From contig CP093830.1 of the NCBI GenBank assembly GCA_033063855.1, positions 10,974,854-11,038,853 of the forward strand: a stretch of 64,000 bases of DNA, read 5' to 3'. This stretch comes from Smittia aterrima (lineage: Eukaryota; Arthropoda; Insecta; Diptera; Chironomidae). The position numbers and the translations under genes are program-made. Each line of letters begins with the position of its first letter. Position 1 is the stretch's first letter. Of the stretch, positions 1-11,500 are shown in pieces. The notes under the pieces were generated by a model. The model made no database searches. It was not told the origin of the DNA and worked only from the letters and a program-made list of their open reading frames with translations.

Positions 1-3000
1 GCAGATCAAAATCCCGAGGAGTGAAAGATTGATGATTCCCTCACGATCGAAAGAAAAGTGTGAAAGAAAAAAAATCATAAAATTATTTTTCTCGATTGCT
101 TGTCCATTGAGAATTCGACACTTGAGTGTCGGCTCAATTAATCAAAACGTTATCACAATTAGATGAAGATTCGGGAATTATGAAATCAAAATCACGTCTG
201 CGAGAATCGTCAGCACAACAATTCCAATTCAAATCATTAATCAACATCGTGAAAAATCGAAAGAAAGAATGAGAAAAATATGCGGGCGGATGCGAATCTG
301 AATCGTGAATTTTTCAAATTTCAATTTTCATCAATTTCTTTTTCACGCGCCATCATTTATCTTCATCAGCATGATTCGTAGGGGATCGATTTCCGAGACG
401 AATGAACGAGAAATGTGAGAGAAAATGTCATACAAGAGCATCACAATCAAGATTTTGATTGATGAATGATTTAATTGGATTACGGAAGGCTCATCTTCAT
501 TTTTTTCTCTCTCCACGACTCATCTTTCATCGAACACATCGTCTTCTTCTAGTTTAGGGTTCCTTCAGAAGTTACGTAATTTACGGACCAACCCTTGATC
601 ATTTATTGAGTCGAATCTCGTAAATAATTTTCTCTTTAACTTCGCGTCGGTCAACTTAATTGCTTGTGTTGTTTTTTCTCATCAATAATTCATGAACTAC
701 GTGTCGAGAAAAACTCTCTTGAATAATTCTAATCCTTCTCGTCCTTTGAACGATTGTCGTCAGTCCAAATACTTTCGAAAGTATTTTTATTGCTTGCGGT
801 TGGATGAGCTTTAAAGATGGAAATAATTCATGAAGGTAAATGGATTTCTAGCGTCTCTTGCCGCGAACTGGAAGTTCCATTAGTTCGCTTGTGTAGTTTG
901 TCGCTTTGCAGTGCAATGAGGAATGCATTAGTTCTTTATTTGAGAAGCTTTTAGAGATTTTTTCTTGTCCTCAAGCAGAGCGAGAAGAAGCTCAAAGTAA
1001 TTCCAGTTTATTATTCAACATGAAGACATTAAAATGTTACCGCAATCGTTGCATAAGGTGGATTTAAGTATTTGGATTTCCTTTAGTAATTCAGGATTAT
1101 TGCTTGGCACTCGACTCTCATTTTAACCCAGCAACCTCGTTACATGATGTTCACTTATGAGGGAAACAAGAAGCTTTCGCCTAATGCTCCGAAAATTATT
1201 CCTTCACTTGGACTTTCGCCAAATTTATCGTTCATCCGCTTTTGCCGTTGATAGAGCAGACTTTATCGATAAAATCCATTGCATTAGTGGTGCCAAATTT
1301 ACCGAATAAAAAAAATGAGTCATCACGTTCGTTGTGTGAGTCTGATCATTTTTGCTCTTCCTGGTTTTATTGTTTTTGTGTTCACTCTTGATTCTGGCAA
1401 ATATCCAGACGGATCTCATCTCTGATTCGACTTATCCGTTCTTGCTAATGACCACGTCGTTTAATTGTCTGCTCGAAAACTTCCTAATGCGTTTACCGCT
1501 GAAAGGCAAACTTCGGTGTGTGGGGAGAAAAGTTTCGTGATCTCTAAAGGGGCATTCAGACGAGAAAGACTTGATATCTCAATCATCTAAAGCGAAAGTT
1601 CCATCATTCATACTCGCAATTCTAAAGTTATCTCTCTCGCTCACAAGTTGCAATTCGGTTTCACTAATTGACATTGCTCGTTGCCATGAAAATGAATTGA
1701 GGTATCTTGGGAAATTAATTTGGAAAAACTCGATTCACACGAACACGTCGATCCGTTTTTACGATGCAACTTCAACCCACAAACGACTGCTTGTTGTGGT
1801 CATCAGCTCAACTAAATGTTTCATTAGTACAGAAATAAATGGAGCGGAAATAAAATCAATTTATTTTAAAGGATCCACAAACTTAGTTTTTTTGTGTGTT
1901 CACGTCGAATGAAAAACCTCGAAACTTTTATGCTCGAGAAAAAGCTTTTCGTTTAATTAAAGTTAGTGGTTTACTATTTCCAGTGTTCCGGTCACAAATT
2001 TACTCATTTTATCAAATTTGTTTGTGCTTCTAATTAAGTTCTTTCATCTGAATCGCCAGTTGAATGAAGAGAACATCAAATAACGAGATTCAAAGGAAAG
2101 AGAATTTAATTTGTATTCGAGGAAGGAAGGAACAGGAAAATCATTAATCAGCCGTAAAATAGTTCGATTCATTTAATTTTCTGCTAAATATTGAAACTTT
2201 CGCCAATTAGTCAAATGATTTGCATTAAAATTTTCAACAAAACTTTGTCGTTTCCAGAGAAACCTAACGAGATAGCTAAGAAGCCGTTTAGAGTTGAATT
2301 CTGGAAACTTTATCATTTGTCGGAAAAGTATTTGAAACAATTTCCAAACGCTTCATGAGACAAACTCAAAGTTTCCTAAATTTACAATGAAACAAAGAAT
2401 TTCGAGACAAAAGTCGAAGAATTCACAAAGTTTAGCGGTTCAGTGCTTAGCAACTGCCACGAGAAAGTCCATAAAGTCAAATTCACATCAACGAATTGTA
2501 ATAAACTTGCTGAGAACATTGTTGAGAAATTTGTAGTACATTAGCGAGCAAAGATGAAAAGAATTCCGGAGCAAAGCAAAAATACCAAAAATATTCCAAG
2601 GAGAATGAGTTGAAAATATTTGAATAAATTCTTGATAGAAGTGTGAGACGGCTTCTTCTCATTAATTTACTTTCCTTCACCCAGAAAAGAGTCGAAAGGT
2701 CTCACAAAACTTTTTTACGACTCTTTAAAGCTCCTTCAACTGAGAGACACGAAATATCTTCACGCATATCAGGCTTGATGATTGATTAGAAGACATCACA
2801 GAGCGAGTGCTTTCTTCACGTCGTTCATTACAGTCATTAAGCTCAGAAGAGCATTCGAGTGTGAGTTTCGATGACTTTGCATGTAATTCATTATTTCTTT
2901 TCATGGTATTTGACATTTTGGCACTTCAGCTTTCAGCAAGCTCTTTCGTGGCTACGGAGACGCTGAGAAAAGCAAACGAGAGAGACGAACGTAATTAATT

Positions 3001-3669
3001 AGAAATTTTGCGGTTACTGCGGTAGTTTTGGTCTATCGTTCGTGAAGCGTTATAAGTCGGTTGTTCAACATCAACCCCAGTCGATGTCAATTTAATTTAA
3101 ATAAATTAAGGCACCTGAACCTGGCACAGAACAACGAAGAAAGGGAAAATCTCCTTTGAAGGCATTACACTTCGTAATTGACAGCTTTGTAAATGTTTGT
3201 ATATATTTACATAATTTCTTCATGTTCAGAGAAGTTCGGAACAGTCGGGAGAAGCCGGAAGGAAGAAATCGCATTAAACTAAATAAATTCCTAGTGTCAA
3301 ATATTTCCATTGTGATTTTGAAATTGCTGCTGATTGCAGGAAATATTTAACATCTCAACTGCACTTTGATCCGCAAGCGGAAGCTTTTATTATTGTAAAG
3401 CGCATTTCACTTGAAGTAGAGGCAAAAATACAACGGGAAAATTTGAACAAAGGTTTCACACTTCGTCAAGATTTTGATTACCCGCAATTCAGTTTAATTG
3501 CAACTTGGTATGAAAAAAAGTACCTAACAACTTGAAACGAGCATTCAATTGAATGCTTGGCTGAATGAATTCAATTCAATTTCTTCTCCGTGTTTTTAAT
3601 TGGATCATCAAAGATTCAACTGAGAATTTCAATTCGTGGATTTTCCTTTCAGTTCGGAATTTTGTGCAG
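1..3669. other. Gene-free stretch, left end of window
   Basis: No coding region could be supported here. Open frames are short (the longest is about 113 codons at 1571-1912), lack a recognisable domain or signal peptide, and overlap frames of similar length on the other strand. The DNA is AT-rich with many short A and T runs. Nothing resembling a tRNA, tandem array or transposon terminus was recognised. Bases from about 3565 onward show a degenerate direct-orientation match to 17090-17275. Confidence 0.5.
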
Positions 3670-4833
3670 CATCGTCACGTTCTGCTGATGCTGGAATTGG
3701 TTAAATTTACTCGCCGACAACCGTCACGTTACTCTCTTCTCTAGCGATGATTAAAATTCTGAGAGATCTCCAGACACCTCAGAACGATAAGCGTCTGGCG
3801 AGTCGTCGCTCAAGCTGTCGAAGTGAGTCGTGCAGAAACTTTCATTTTTGAAATATATTCCATTGAGTTCACACTCAAGTTGCATCGTTTGGAGCTTCGC
3901 TTGTTGTGCAACAAGAGACATTTATGAAATGGAAAAATAAACAAAACATAAATTTCTCTTTCAGTTGAAAGGATTTTTCTGTTGAAGTGCATTCATTTCA
4001 ATATTTTCATCTGAACACTCTTTGACATCGATCCGAGTCTGCTTTGTCTTTTAAATTTTCGTAATTTCTCGTAATCCTGATGAATGAAAGACACTCGAGA
4101 GTGTTGATGCTCTTGATTCCTTCATTTCAGAGAGCTCCGATTAAAAAAGTTTTAATCCCTCATCAGGAAGAAGGGAAAAGCGTTTGGCACCTGTTTTGTG
4201 CATTGTGAGTAGCGAACAACGAGAGACAAAAACTTTGTTGACACAAATAATTAATCTCTTCATGCTTTGCATAATTTTTTCTGCTCTGAGCTCAAGGAAA
4301 ACTTGAGAAAAACTCTCCACTGACGTTTGCTCACTAATTTATCAAAAGTTTCTGCTCTAAAAATTTTCCACAGCAAACTCGAAAGCTTTTTGTTCCCTCT
4401 CATCTTCCGAAACATAAATTTCAAACTTTTCCGGCATCAAGAGCCTTTGGATAATTTGCATAAAGAAATCGAAAGTTTGCTCGGGATTTTGAATCGAGCT
4501 CGCAAATATTTCTTGGCAAGCCTTCAGCTTCTTCCGTTTAAGAAAACCGCAACTCACAAGAATGAAGATAAATCGTCCGAATCTGACAAAGATTGAAGCG
4601 AATCGACAGCGAAGTTTCAATCAATCGATTAATCAACGAATAATTAAAATTCGCAACGCGGATCATCAAGTCAAGAATCCTTTTGACGTTGTCCCAGTTT
4701 AAAGGAGAAAAATCTCAAATGTTTACTTAATCCCCTCGGGTTCTTCATGTTCCTCTCCTTCTACTTTGAAAGGATAAAAAAAAACTTTTCCTCGATAATA
4801 ATTCATCATTTTACACAATCATCGGATCCCAAG
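3670..4833. repeat. Left arm of a 1.16-kb inverted repeat
   Basis: This segment is the reverse complement of 17748-18905, with only scattered substitutions and small indels, roughly 97-98% identical by eye. The outer end is sharp: both arms share the sequence at CATCGTCACG, and similarity stops outside it. The inner end fades after GGATCCC near 4833. The arm contains apparent open frames of 60-89 codons on both strands (3810-3992, 4327-4596, 4357-4620). These recur in the other arm because the DNA is duplicated; they have no recognisable domain and I do not call them genes. Confidence 0.9.
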
Positions 4834-6211
4834 AAAATGAAGAACAAAAGTCCCAAAATTTCTGAATAAATATTTTTTTAGCCGTTAACTTGACATTGGC
4901 GATGTTTACAACTTTTCATAATATTTTCCACGTCGTATCAAAACAACGCCCCGAGGAAGATTCTTCAAAGACGAGTGACTGTTTCCCTCTAAAACCAGAT
5001 GAAAACTAATGAGAATCAGAGGTAAACTCATCTAAGGGATGCTGTGGAAATGACGTTTCCATGGAGAGCTTCCCGAGGAAACTTCCAATAACATTCCAGT
5101 CAAAGTTTTTGTTTAATGTTGTTCAAGAGATGGAAACAATAATAAAACATTGAAACGATTTAGCGAGGTTCAAAGACAAAGCTTCCCCCATCGGCTCAAT
5201 CGACTTTGATTTGAAGCAAATTTATTTAAAAATTTAAAATCAAACAATAAATAAATATTTTTTTAAAAAACATTCTTTCCTCAGATCTCCTCTCGTAACA
5301 AATGTCATCACATCGCAGATGTCACAAAGTGAAAAGTTGCAAAGCAAAGTTGACAATGTCACATTGTTTGAATTTTTTCATGCTCACGATGAGAGCAGAA
5401 TATTTAAAGCGAGGATGTTCAATGTAGAACAGGGAAAAACAAATTCAATTGCACATCATGTGTTGTAGAACTGTTCAAGCTCTGGGCACGCCAAAGGCAA
5501 AGATATGACTTTGTGCTTCGTGATGTTTCGAGAATTTATGAACTCATAAATTTTTGTGAGCAAATACATTCTCTCTGCCTCGTTTTCTCGAGAATTCCGT
5601 GTGAGCAAACATGAACCTGTGGCCAGACAGTTGCGCGAAGCTCATATTTAAATTATGATTCATAACACATTTCGCCTTATCTGCTCATGCTTAATTTATT
5701 GTTGGTAGATTCAGGAGCTTTCTTCCTTGAATGCAATGAATTTCCGAGAAGAACGACGTTGCAGATTAACGATAATTAATACAAAGCAATTCACTTTATC
5801 CACTCGAGCTGATAATCATGATTAAAATTGCTTCATAGTTAAATGGAATTTACATGATTCGTCCATTAGCGTTGCAGAACAGATCGAAAAACATTTTTTA
5901 TGTGAACATTAAATTTTACACTCATCTCATCTGAAAAAAAAAAATATTCTGATTAAAACTCTGATCTGCGATGCATTTTAAATTTGTAAAATTATCCTTT
6001 TAAATGAAAATAAAAAAGCTTTTGATTTGTAAAGTGATTTATTCAAAATCAAGTTCAAGTGAAAGCTGAAAACGTTTAAAATTTCTTATCAAAATCAATT
6101 TAGAGATGATTACTAGCTCAATCAACATAACTCTTTTCGAGCATTCACGAATAAAACGAATCAGTTTAGACTCGACTTGCATAGCCGAAGGGTGAAAATA
6201 ATAATAAAAAA
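4834..6211. other. Gene-free stretch before the Spaetzle-like pair
   Basis: No gene was seen. The last 60 bases before the next start codon contain a TCAGT initiator-like motif at 6161-6165 that could mark the transcription start of the gene beginning at 6212. No TATA box is evident at the usual spacing. Confidence 0.45.
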
Positions 6212-6731
6212 ATGTTTGCTTTTAAATTATTTGGAGTTCTTTTCATGATTGCTCTCGTCGTAAGTAAATTATCTCATAACGTTGTTTACCTCTCTCAATG
6301 CAACTTATTCGCAGAGCGGATTTGGTGGAGTTGACTTTGATTACGATTTGGAAGAAACTCCTTGCGCGTCGAAAAAGAAAATTATTGAACCGACTTTCCT
6401 GACAAATAGTTTAGACAAAATGTTCCAAATCGTTCAGAATCAAACTTCTAGACAACAAATCGAGATCGATGAGTGTGTGTAAGTGTATTTTCATTGAAAC
6501 TTGTGATTATGTAATCAAAGTAACTATCAACACAGCTTGAAGAACATTCCTTGCGACAATGGAGAAGCTCTAGGACAAAAGACAATTTGCAGACAGAAAT
6601 ATGTGAAGACAGTTCTCAAAGCTTTTAACGTGAATGGAAATATCATCGATGAATCATTTTATTATCCATCGCACTGCATCTGCGAGCTTGTGAAGCCCCG
6701 TAATGTCACCCATGGGTCAATCATAGATTAA
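6212..6731 (+). CDS. Spaetzle-like secreted cystine-knot protein, copy 1
   Basis: Three exons fit: 6212-6259, 6315-6478 and 6536-6731, with GTAAGT donors and CAG acceptors, giving about 135 residues. Exon 1 encodes a hydrophobic signal peptide (MFAFKLFGVLFMIALV). The remainder is a short acidic stretch followed directly by a Spaetzle/neurotrophin-type knot: CASKK at the start, QIEIDEC in the middle, then PCDNGE, ICRQKYVK and a terminal HCIC, six cysteines in all. Spacing and the ICRQ-Y motif follow the C-terminal Spaetzle ligand, the secreted dimer that activates Toll receptors. Unlike Drosophila Spaetzle there is no long prodomain or cleavage region, and the residue before the final C-x-C is His where Spaetzle has an extra Cys. 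A poly(A) signal AATAAA lies at 6772. The family call is by motif; Toll binding is inferred. Confidence 0.8.
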
Positions 6732-6915
6732 GCATCTTCTTAAATGAACTTAAAGCTTAAAGTTATCAAGAAATAAAATGAAAGAAAAAATAATCTTAAT
6801 GGGTTTTTCCTAGAACAAAAATTGCACACGAACAAATTAAATATTGTGGCTATCAGTCAGTTGAGTTGTGAGAATTTTATTCAGAGTTTGGCTGTCAAGG
6901 AGATCACTCATAAAA

Positions 6916-7431
6916 ATGTTTAATAAAAAGTTTTTCTTAATTTGTCAATTGATTGTCACAATTGTAAGTTTAAAGTTTTTGTGATTGAAGTTTTACGAAA
7001 ATTCTTTTCTAGAGTGCTGTCTTAGCGATTCAAGATTATTACCAAGAAAGTAGCGAAGAGGAGACAGTGGAATGTGCGTCAAGAAGAACAGTGATACAGC
7101 CAAAACAATTAAACAGTGTTTACAACAAAATGATACTTATCATTCAAAATTCTACTTTAAGTCATCAAATCGAAATTGATGTGTCTGTGAGTAAAAAGTT
7201 TTTGATTTTTAAAAAATTAATTTATTTTTTCTTGCCTCCAGGACCCCTAACGAACCTTGCGGAAACGGTCAAGAGCTCGTCTTTGGGCGGAAGGCTATTT
7301 GTCGGCAAAAATACGTCAAGATCATGATGAAAGCTTTCAACGAAGAACAAGAAGTTGTGGACGAATTCTTTTATTATCCTGCGAATTGTGTTTGCGAGCT
7401 CGTCAAAGCAAAAAATAAAACACTCAATTAA
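6916..7431 (+). pseudogene. Spaetzle-like cystine-knot gene, copy 2, probably decaying
   Basis: Tandem paralogue of the gene 185 bp upstream, with the same three-exon plan: 6916-6963 (signal peptide), 7013 to about 7182-7190, and 7242-7431. Exon 3 is intact and carries ICRQKYVK and a terminal NCVC; a poly(A) signal is at 7463. Two lesions sit at the end of exon 2. The conserved E-C pair reads V-S, so one knot cysteine is gone. The donor aligned with GTAAGT of copy 1 reads GAGTAA. The nearby GTGAGT at 7187 would put a stop codon three codons into exon 3, and only a poor GTCTGT donor at 7183 keeps the frame. It may be a pseudogene, may use an unusual splice site, or may contain a base error. 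Confidence 0.65.
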
Positions 7432-7474
7432 AAACATTTTATAATCAAACTCAAATCTAATAAATAAAAAACAA

Positions 7475-8527
7475 TATTTTCTGGTTTTCCCATCAAAACA
7501 AAATTCCCAACTTAAAGCAAAACAAATCAAATTTAAATTAAACGAAATGTTCGATTATCTTTCATTCATGAAATTGAAAGCTCGAGCCCCTCTCGCATTC
7601 CCAGACTTCGCATAACGCGCTTTTTCATTGATGACCTTAATATTTACTACACAAACCGTTCAGTTCACTGTTTTCGCTTACGTCATAAACATTTCTTCGA
7701 GAGTTTTACTTCAATTTAATGCAAAACATTTTTCTTTATGCAAATATTTCCTTGAATTGCAGAGATTACTGGATGTGCAACGTCAAATGCGAGAATTTTA
7801 AATCAGCTGACGAATAATTTGTTTTCCATTGAAGTTTATTAGTTTCATGGAGAGAACTTTTGATGGTTTATTCGGAAATTTTGTAACCAAAGTTTTGGTG
7901 AAAGAATCTGAATCGCAAAATATTTTTTTGTTGTTTCAAAAATTGTTTCAATTCCGAGAATGACAATTTAACTCAATCAATTACTAGTAAAGTCAACAAT
8001 CAGTGCAAACACGTGAATTTCGCGTATGCTCGACTTCGAAACGAGAACTAAACTCCAGTTTCAAGTTTTTTGCATGAAGCGAGAGCAAACTGTTGTGAGA
8101 GAAGGAGAAGAGAAAATTAATTTAATTATTTTACGCTTCGCATCTCAAATATTTCACTCAACATTCCACTTTATTGTTAGTGTTTAAATCAAATTAATGA
8201 CAATAATTAAAATCTCATTTAAAGTTTCTTCAACTTTTTTTAAAGAGATCGTAAAACCAAAATATTAGCTGAGACAAAAAAACAGCTGCCACCACTTTCG
8301 CTGACACAGTTTCTGACACACATTTGAGTTGCACATGATTGTTGAATTGCAACTTACACATAATAATCTATTAAACAAGCGAGCGTAACCGGTTCTCTGT
8401 GGAGTTATTATGTCGATTTTTTATGTTGATTGAGAAGAAGTTGAAAAGAAATAAAAAGAAAAGTAAGCGAAGCCAAATAAACAAATCGCTTGACGTTGAA
8501 CACAAATCGTTTTCATTCAACAAAACT
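7475..8527. other. Gene-free spacer
   Basis: Intergenic DNA between the convergent ends of the Spaetzle-like pair and the ACE-like gene. No frame with recognisable content, no repeat and no RNA gene seen. Confidence 0.45.
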
Positions 8528-8534
8528 TTTATTC

Positions 8535-11500
8535 TTAGAAGATTGTGAGTTGTAAAGCGAGGATGGCTGAGATGATGAGAAGCTTAATGTTAACTGAGAA
8601 ATGAGATGAATCGTTGTAGAAACCGCCAAAGACTTGAAGATTCGCTGTTTCGATGCTGGGAAATTAATTTGTTATTAAAGACTTTTCCTGTTTCTCTTTC
8701 ACTTTTCTCACCTTTTCTTGCAATAGTCGCCGTCGTAATTCCATCCGACGTACTCTTGATTTCTAAGATTCTCATTACGTAACCACTCCTCCAAAGGCTT
8801 GAAATATTCACGTAACGCTGAGCCATCTAAGCGACCCTCACCGAGAACTTCTTGCATTGTTTGAAGCCACGGCTGCGATGCTCCCTTTGACATTAGTTTT
8901 CTGAAAAAAATAATTAATTTTCATTCCTGGTTTAACTAAAAACTTCAACAAACTTGAGAATCTCTCCCGCCTCTGGATGACGATAAATGCTGCATTTGTG
9001 TAGTGGCTTTAATGGATTTGTTGGATCAAACTCTCCGGAAGCAACACACATCGAACGATGAAGTTGAAATTGGAAAACGGCAGCGAAGAAATATCTAAAA
9101 GGAAACAAATTGAACTTGATTTGCTCGCTTCGTCTTCCTCGATGTCACGGTCGATTCAGTTTAACTGTAATAAGACTTGTTGAGTTGCTCATTTTGCTCG
9201 CATCTTCAAGCCTCTCGTGACAGAGAAACCGATTGATTTGATTACTTTAACTTTGTTTCGACAGAAGCTAAAGAAGTCAACGTTTTATTCTTTGGTAAAA
9301 CACTTAAAGACAATTACGATAATCATTAATTTTATAGCGTAATTCAAGTGTTGATTACCCTCGAGCATCGTGACGAAATTTTCGTCTCGTTTGTAATGAA
9401 AACGAAAGCTTTCTAGCTTGAATAAGAACGAGATTCAGCTTAAGATTCCTCCAAATTTAAGTAATCTCATGTAAGTCAAAATGTCACTTGGATTACTTAA
9501 AGTGAACGCGATCAAAATTGATTTGACACAAAAATCGTGACCCTTGGCTCAAAAATTAAAATTAATTATGAACGGTCAGTTTCGTGTTTCAAATATTTGC
9601 TCTAAATTATGCAAATCCGAGAGAGATTGAAAATTTTTCATTGAAGTCAATTATCCAACAATGAGTTGCTCGGGAAAATCATAAATGACTTGCACTTCGT
9701 ATCATCTTTACCGATCGCTTCTTAATGAGACCTCAAACAAAACTGAAAGCTCACTTGGCAACGCTCGCTAAGTTTATCCACAGTTCCATCTGAATAAGAA
9801 ACCGAATCTTAAGCAATCGCACTTCGAAACCATTCATCATGATTCACGAGTAAATTAATGTTGCCAATGCATGAGCTTTTTTCATGGATTTCATATTTCC
9901 AAACGCTTTGTTTCACGCCACTTATGATCTGTTGATTAAATAATTACGACATTTGTCAAAGTGATTGCGATTTCAATTTGCGAGCTAAGGACTTAAATGG
10001 AGATGATGTCGTCGCGTTTATTAACGATTATCATTGATCAGACTACATTAACCGTTAGCTGATATAATCGAGCGGAGTCGGCGCGAGCGATTTGATATAT
10101 TCGCGTAATATTAAACCGTTCAACACATTGCGGCGCGATCTGTTTGTGTGTGAGTCTTGATTTTGGGGGGAAAATGTAACTTTTTAAATGCAGAATTGTA
10201 CAATACGAAAATACACGAAAAAGCTTAAAATTGACTTCACTTCATGTGCCGCAGTATAAAAGCTAAAGAAAGCGAAAGATACACCATCAGTTTTCATTCA
10301 TCGTTCAACGTTTCAATTAATCAAACAAACGAGGAAGAGATTTTCGCGTCAGCTTAATTGTTTCTGAAGTTTGTTCTCGAAAGCAAAATCGAAATGAAAT
10401 TTTTGGTAAGAAGAAGACTTTTCTGTTTGAAAGTGAAAAATTGTTTTGTGATCAGAATAATCCTAAAAGGATATTGAAGTGACAGAAAGAGAGATCGTTA
10501 ACGTTGAGTTTGCCTCAACGACTTTTGATTGCCAAAAGTCGTTAACGTTTCGAAAGTGGTTTAATTGAAGATGGAAAATTTATTCAACGACTCTCGTGAA
10601 TATTCAATGAAAAGCGTTGAGGAAGTGACTTTGTTTTGTAATCTTTGCACGGTCAGTGACTTATGGAATTTTCTCCTTTGAACTCTTCAGGGCTTAGCAT
10701 GCTTGCTTGCTCTTGCTGTCTTGTCAAGTGCCGAAGAAGAGAAGAAGGCAGTTGAAGCTGAATCAAAAGCTGACGACTTGCCTGATAAGAAGCAAGACAA
10801 GAGAGGCATTCATGACTTCGGACATGGATGGTCATCAGGAGGAGGAGGTGGACACGATCATGGACATCATCATCATGTTCATGAAGAAAAGACTTTAACT
10901 GTCGTCAAGAAGATCGGCGTCCCAGTTCCTCACTACAAAACCGTTCACGTGCCTCATATCAAGGAAGTTCATGTTCCAGTCCACGTCAAAGTCCCAAAAC
11001 CTTATCCCGTCATCAAACACGTTCCTTACACCGTGAAAGAAGTTGTCAAAGTACCAGTTCATGTTGATAAGCCTTACCCAGTTGAAAAGGTAAATATTTC
11101 ATCAATCAAATGATTAATTTGATTACTTCAATCGTTGATTTCTCAATTATCAGGTCGTTCATTATCCAGTCCACGTTAAAGTCGAGAAACCAGTCCCTTA
11201 TGAGGTCAAGGTACCAAAGCCTTATCCAGTTGTAAAGGAAGTCAAATACCCAGTCGAGGTCAAAATCCCAAAGCCTTATCCAGTTGAAAAAACCGTTCAC
11301 TATCCAGTCGAGAAAGTCGTTCATGTCGATAAGCCTTATCCAGTTGAAAAGGTAAGTGCACGCGAATCTTTTTTATTCGAAGAGTTGTTTGCTTCAACAT
11401 TAATTTCTTTCGAAGATTGAACATTACCCAGTTCACGTGAAAGTTGATGTTCCTCGTCCGTACAAGGTCGATAAGCCTTACCCAGTCTACCACGAAAAGA

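Noticed and set aside
4327..4620. Overlapping frames on both strands, repeated at 17955-18248
   Set aside because: Their recurrence is explained by the inverted DNA duplication; neither has a domain, and substitutions do not favour either frame.
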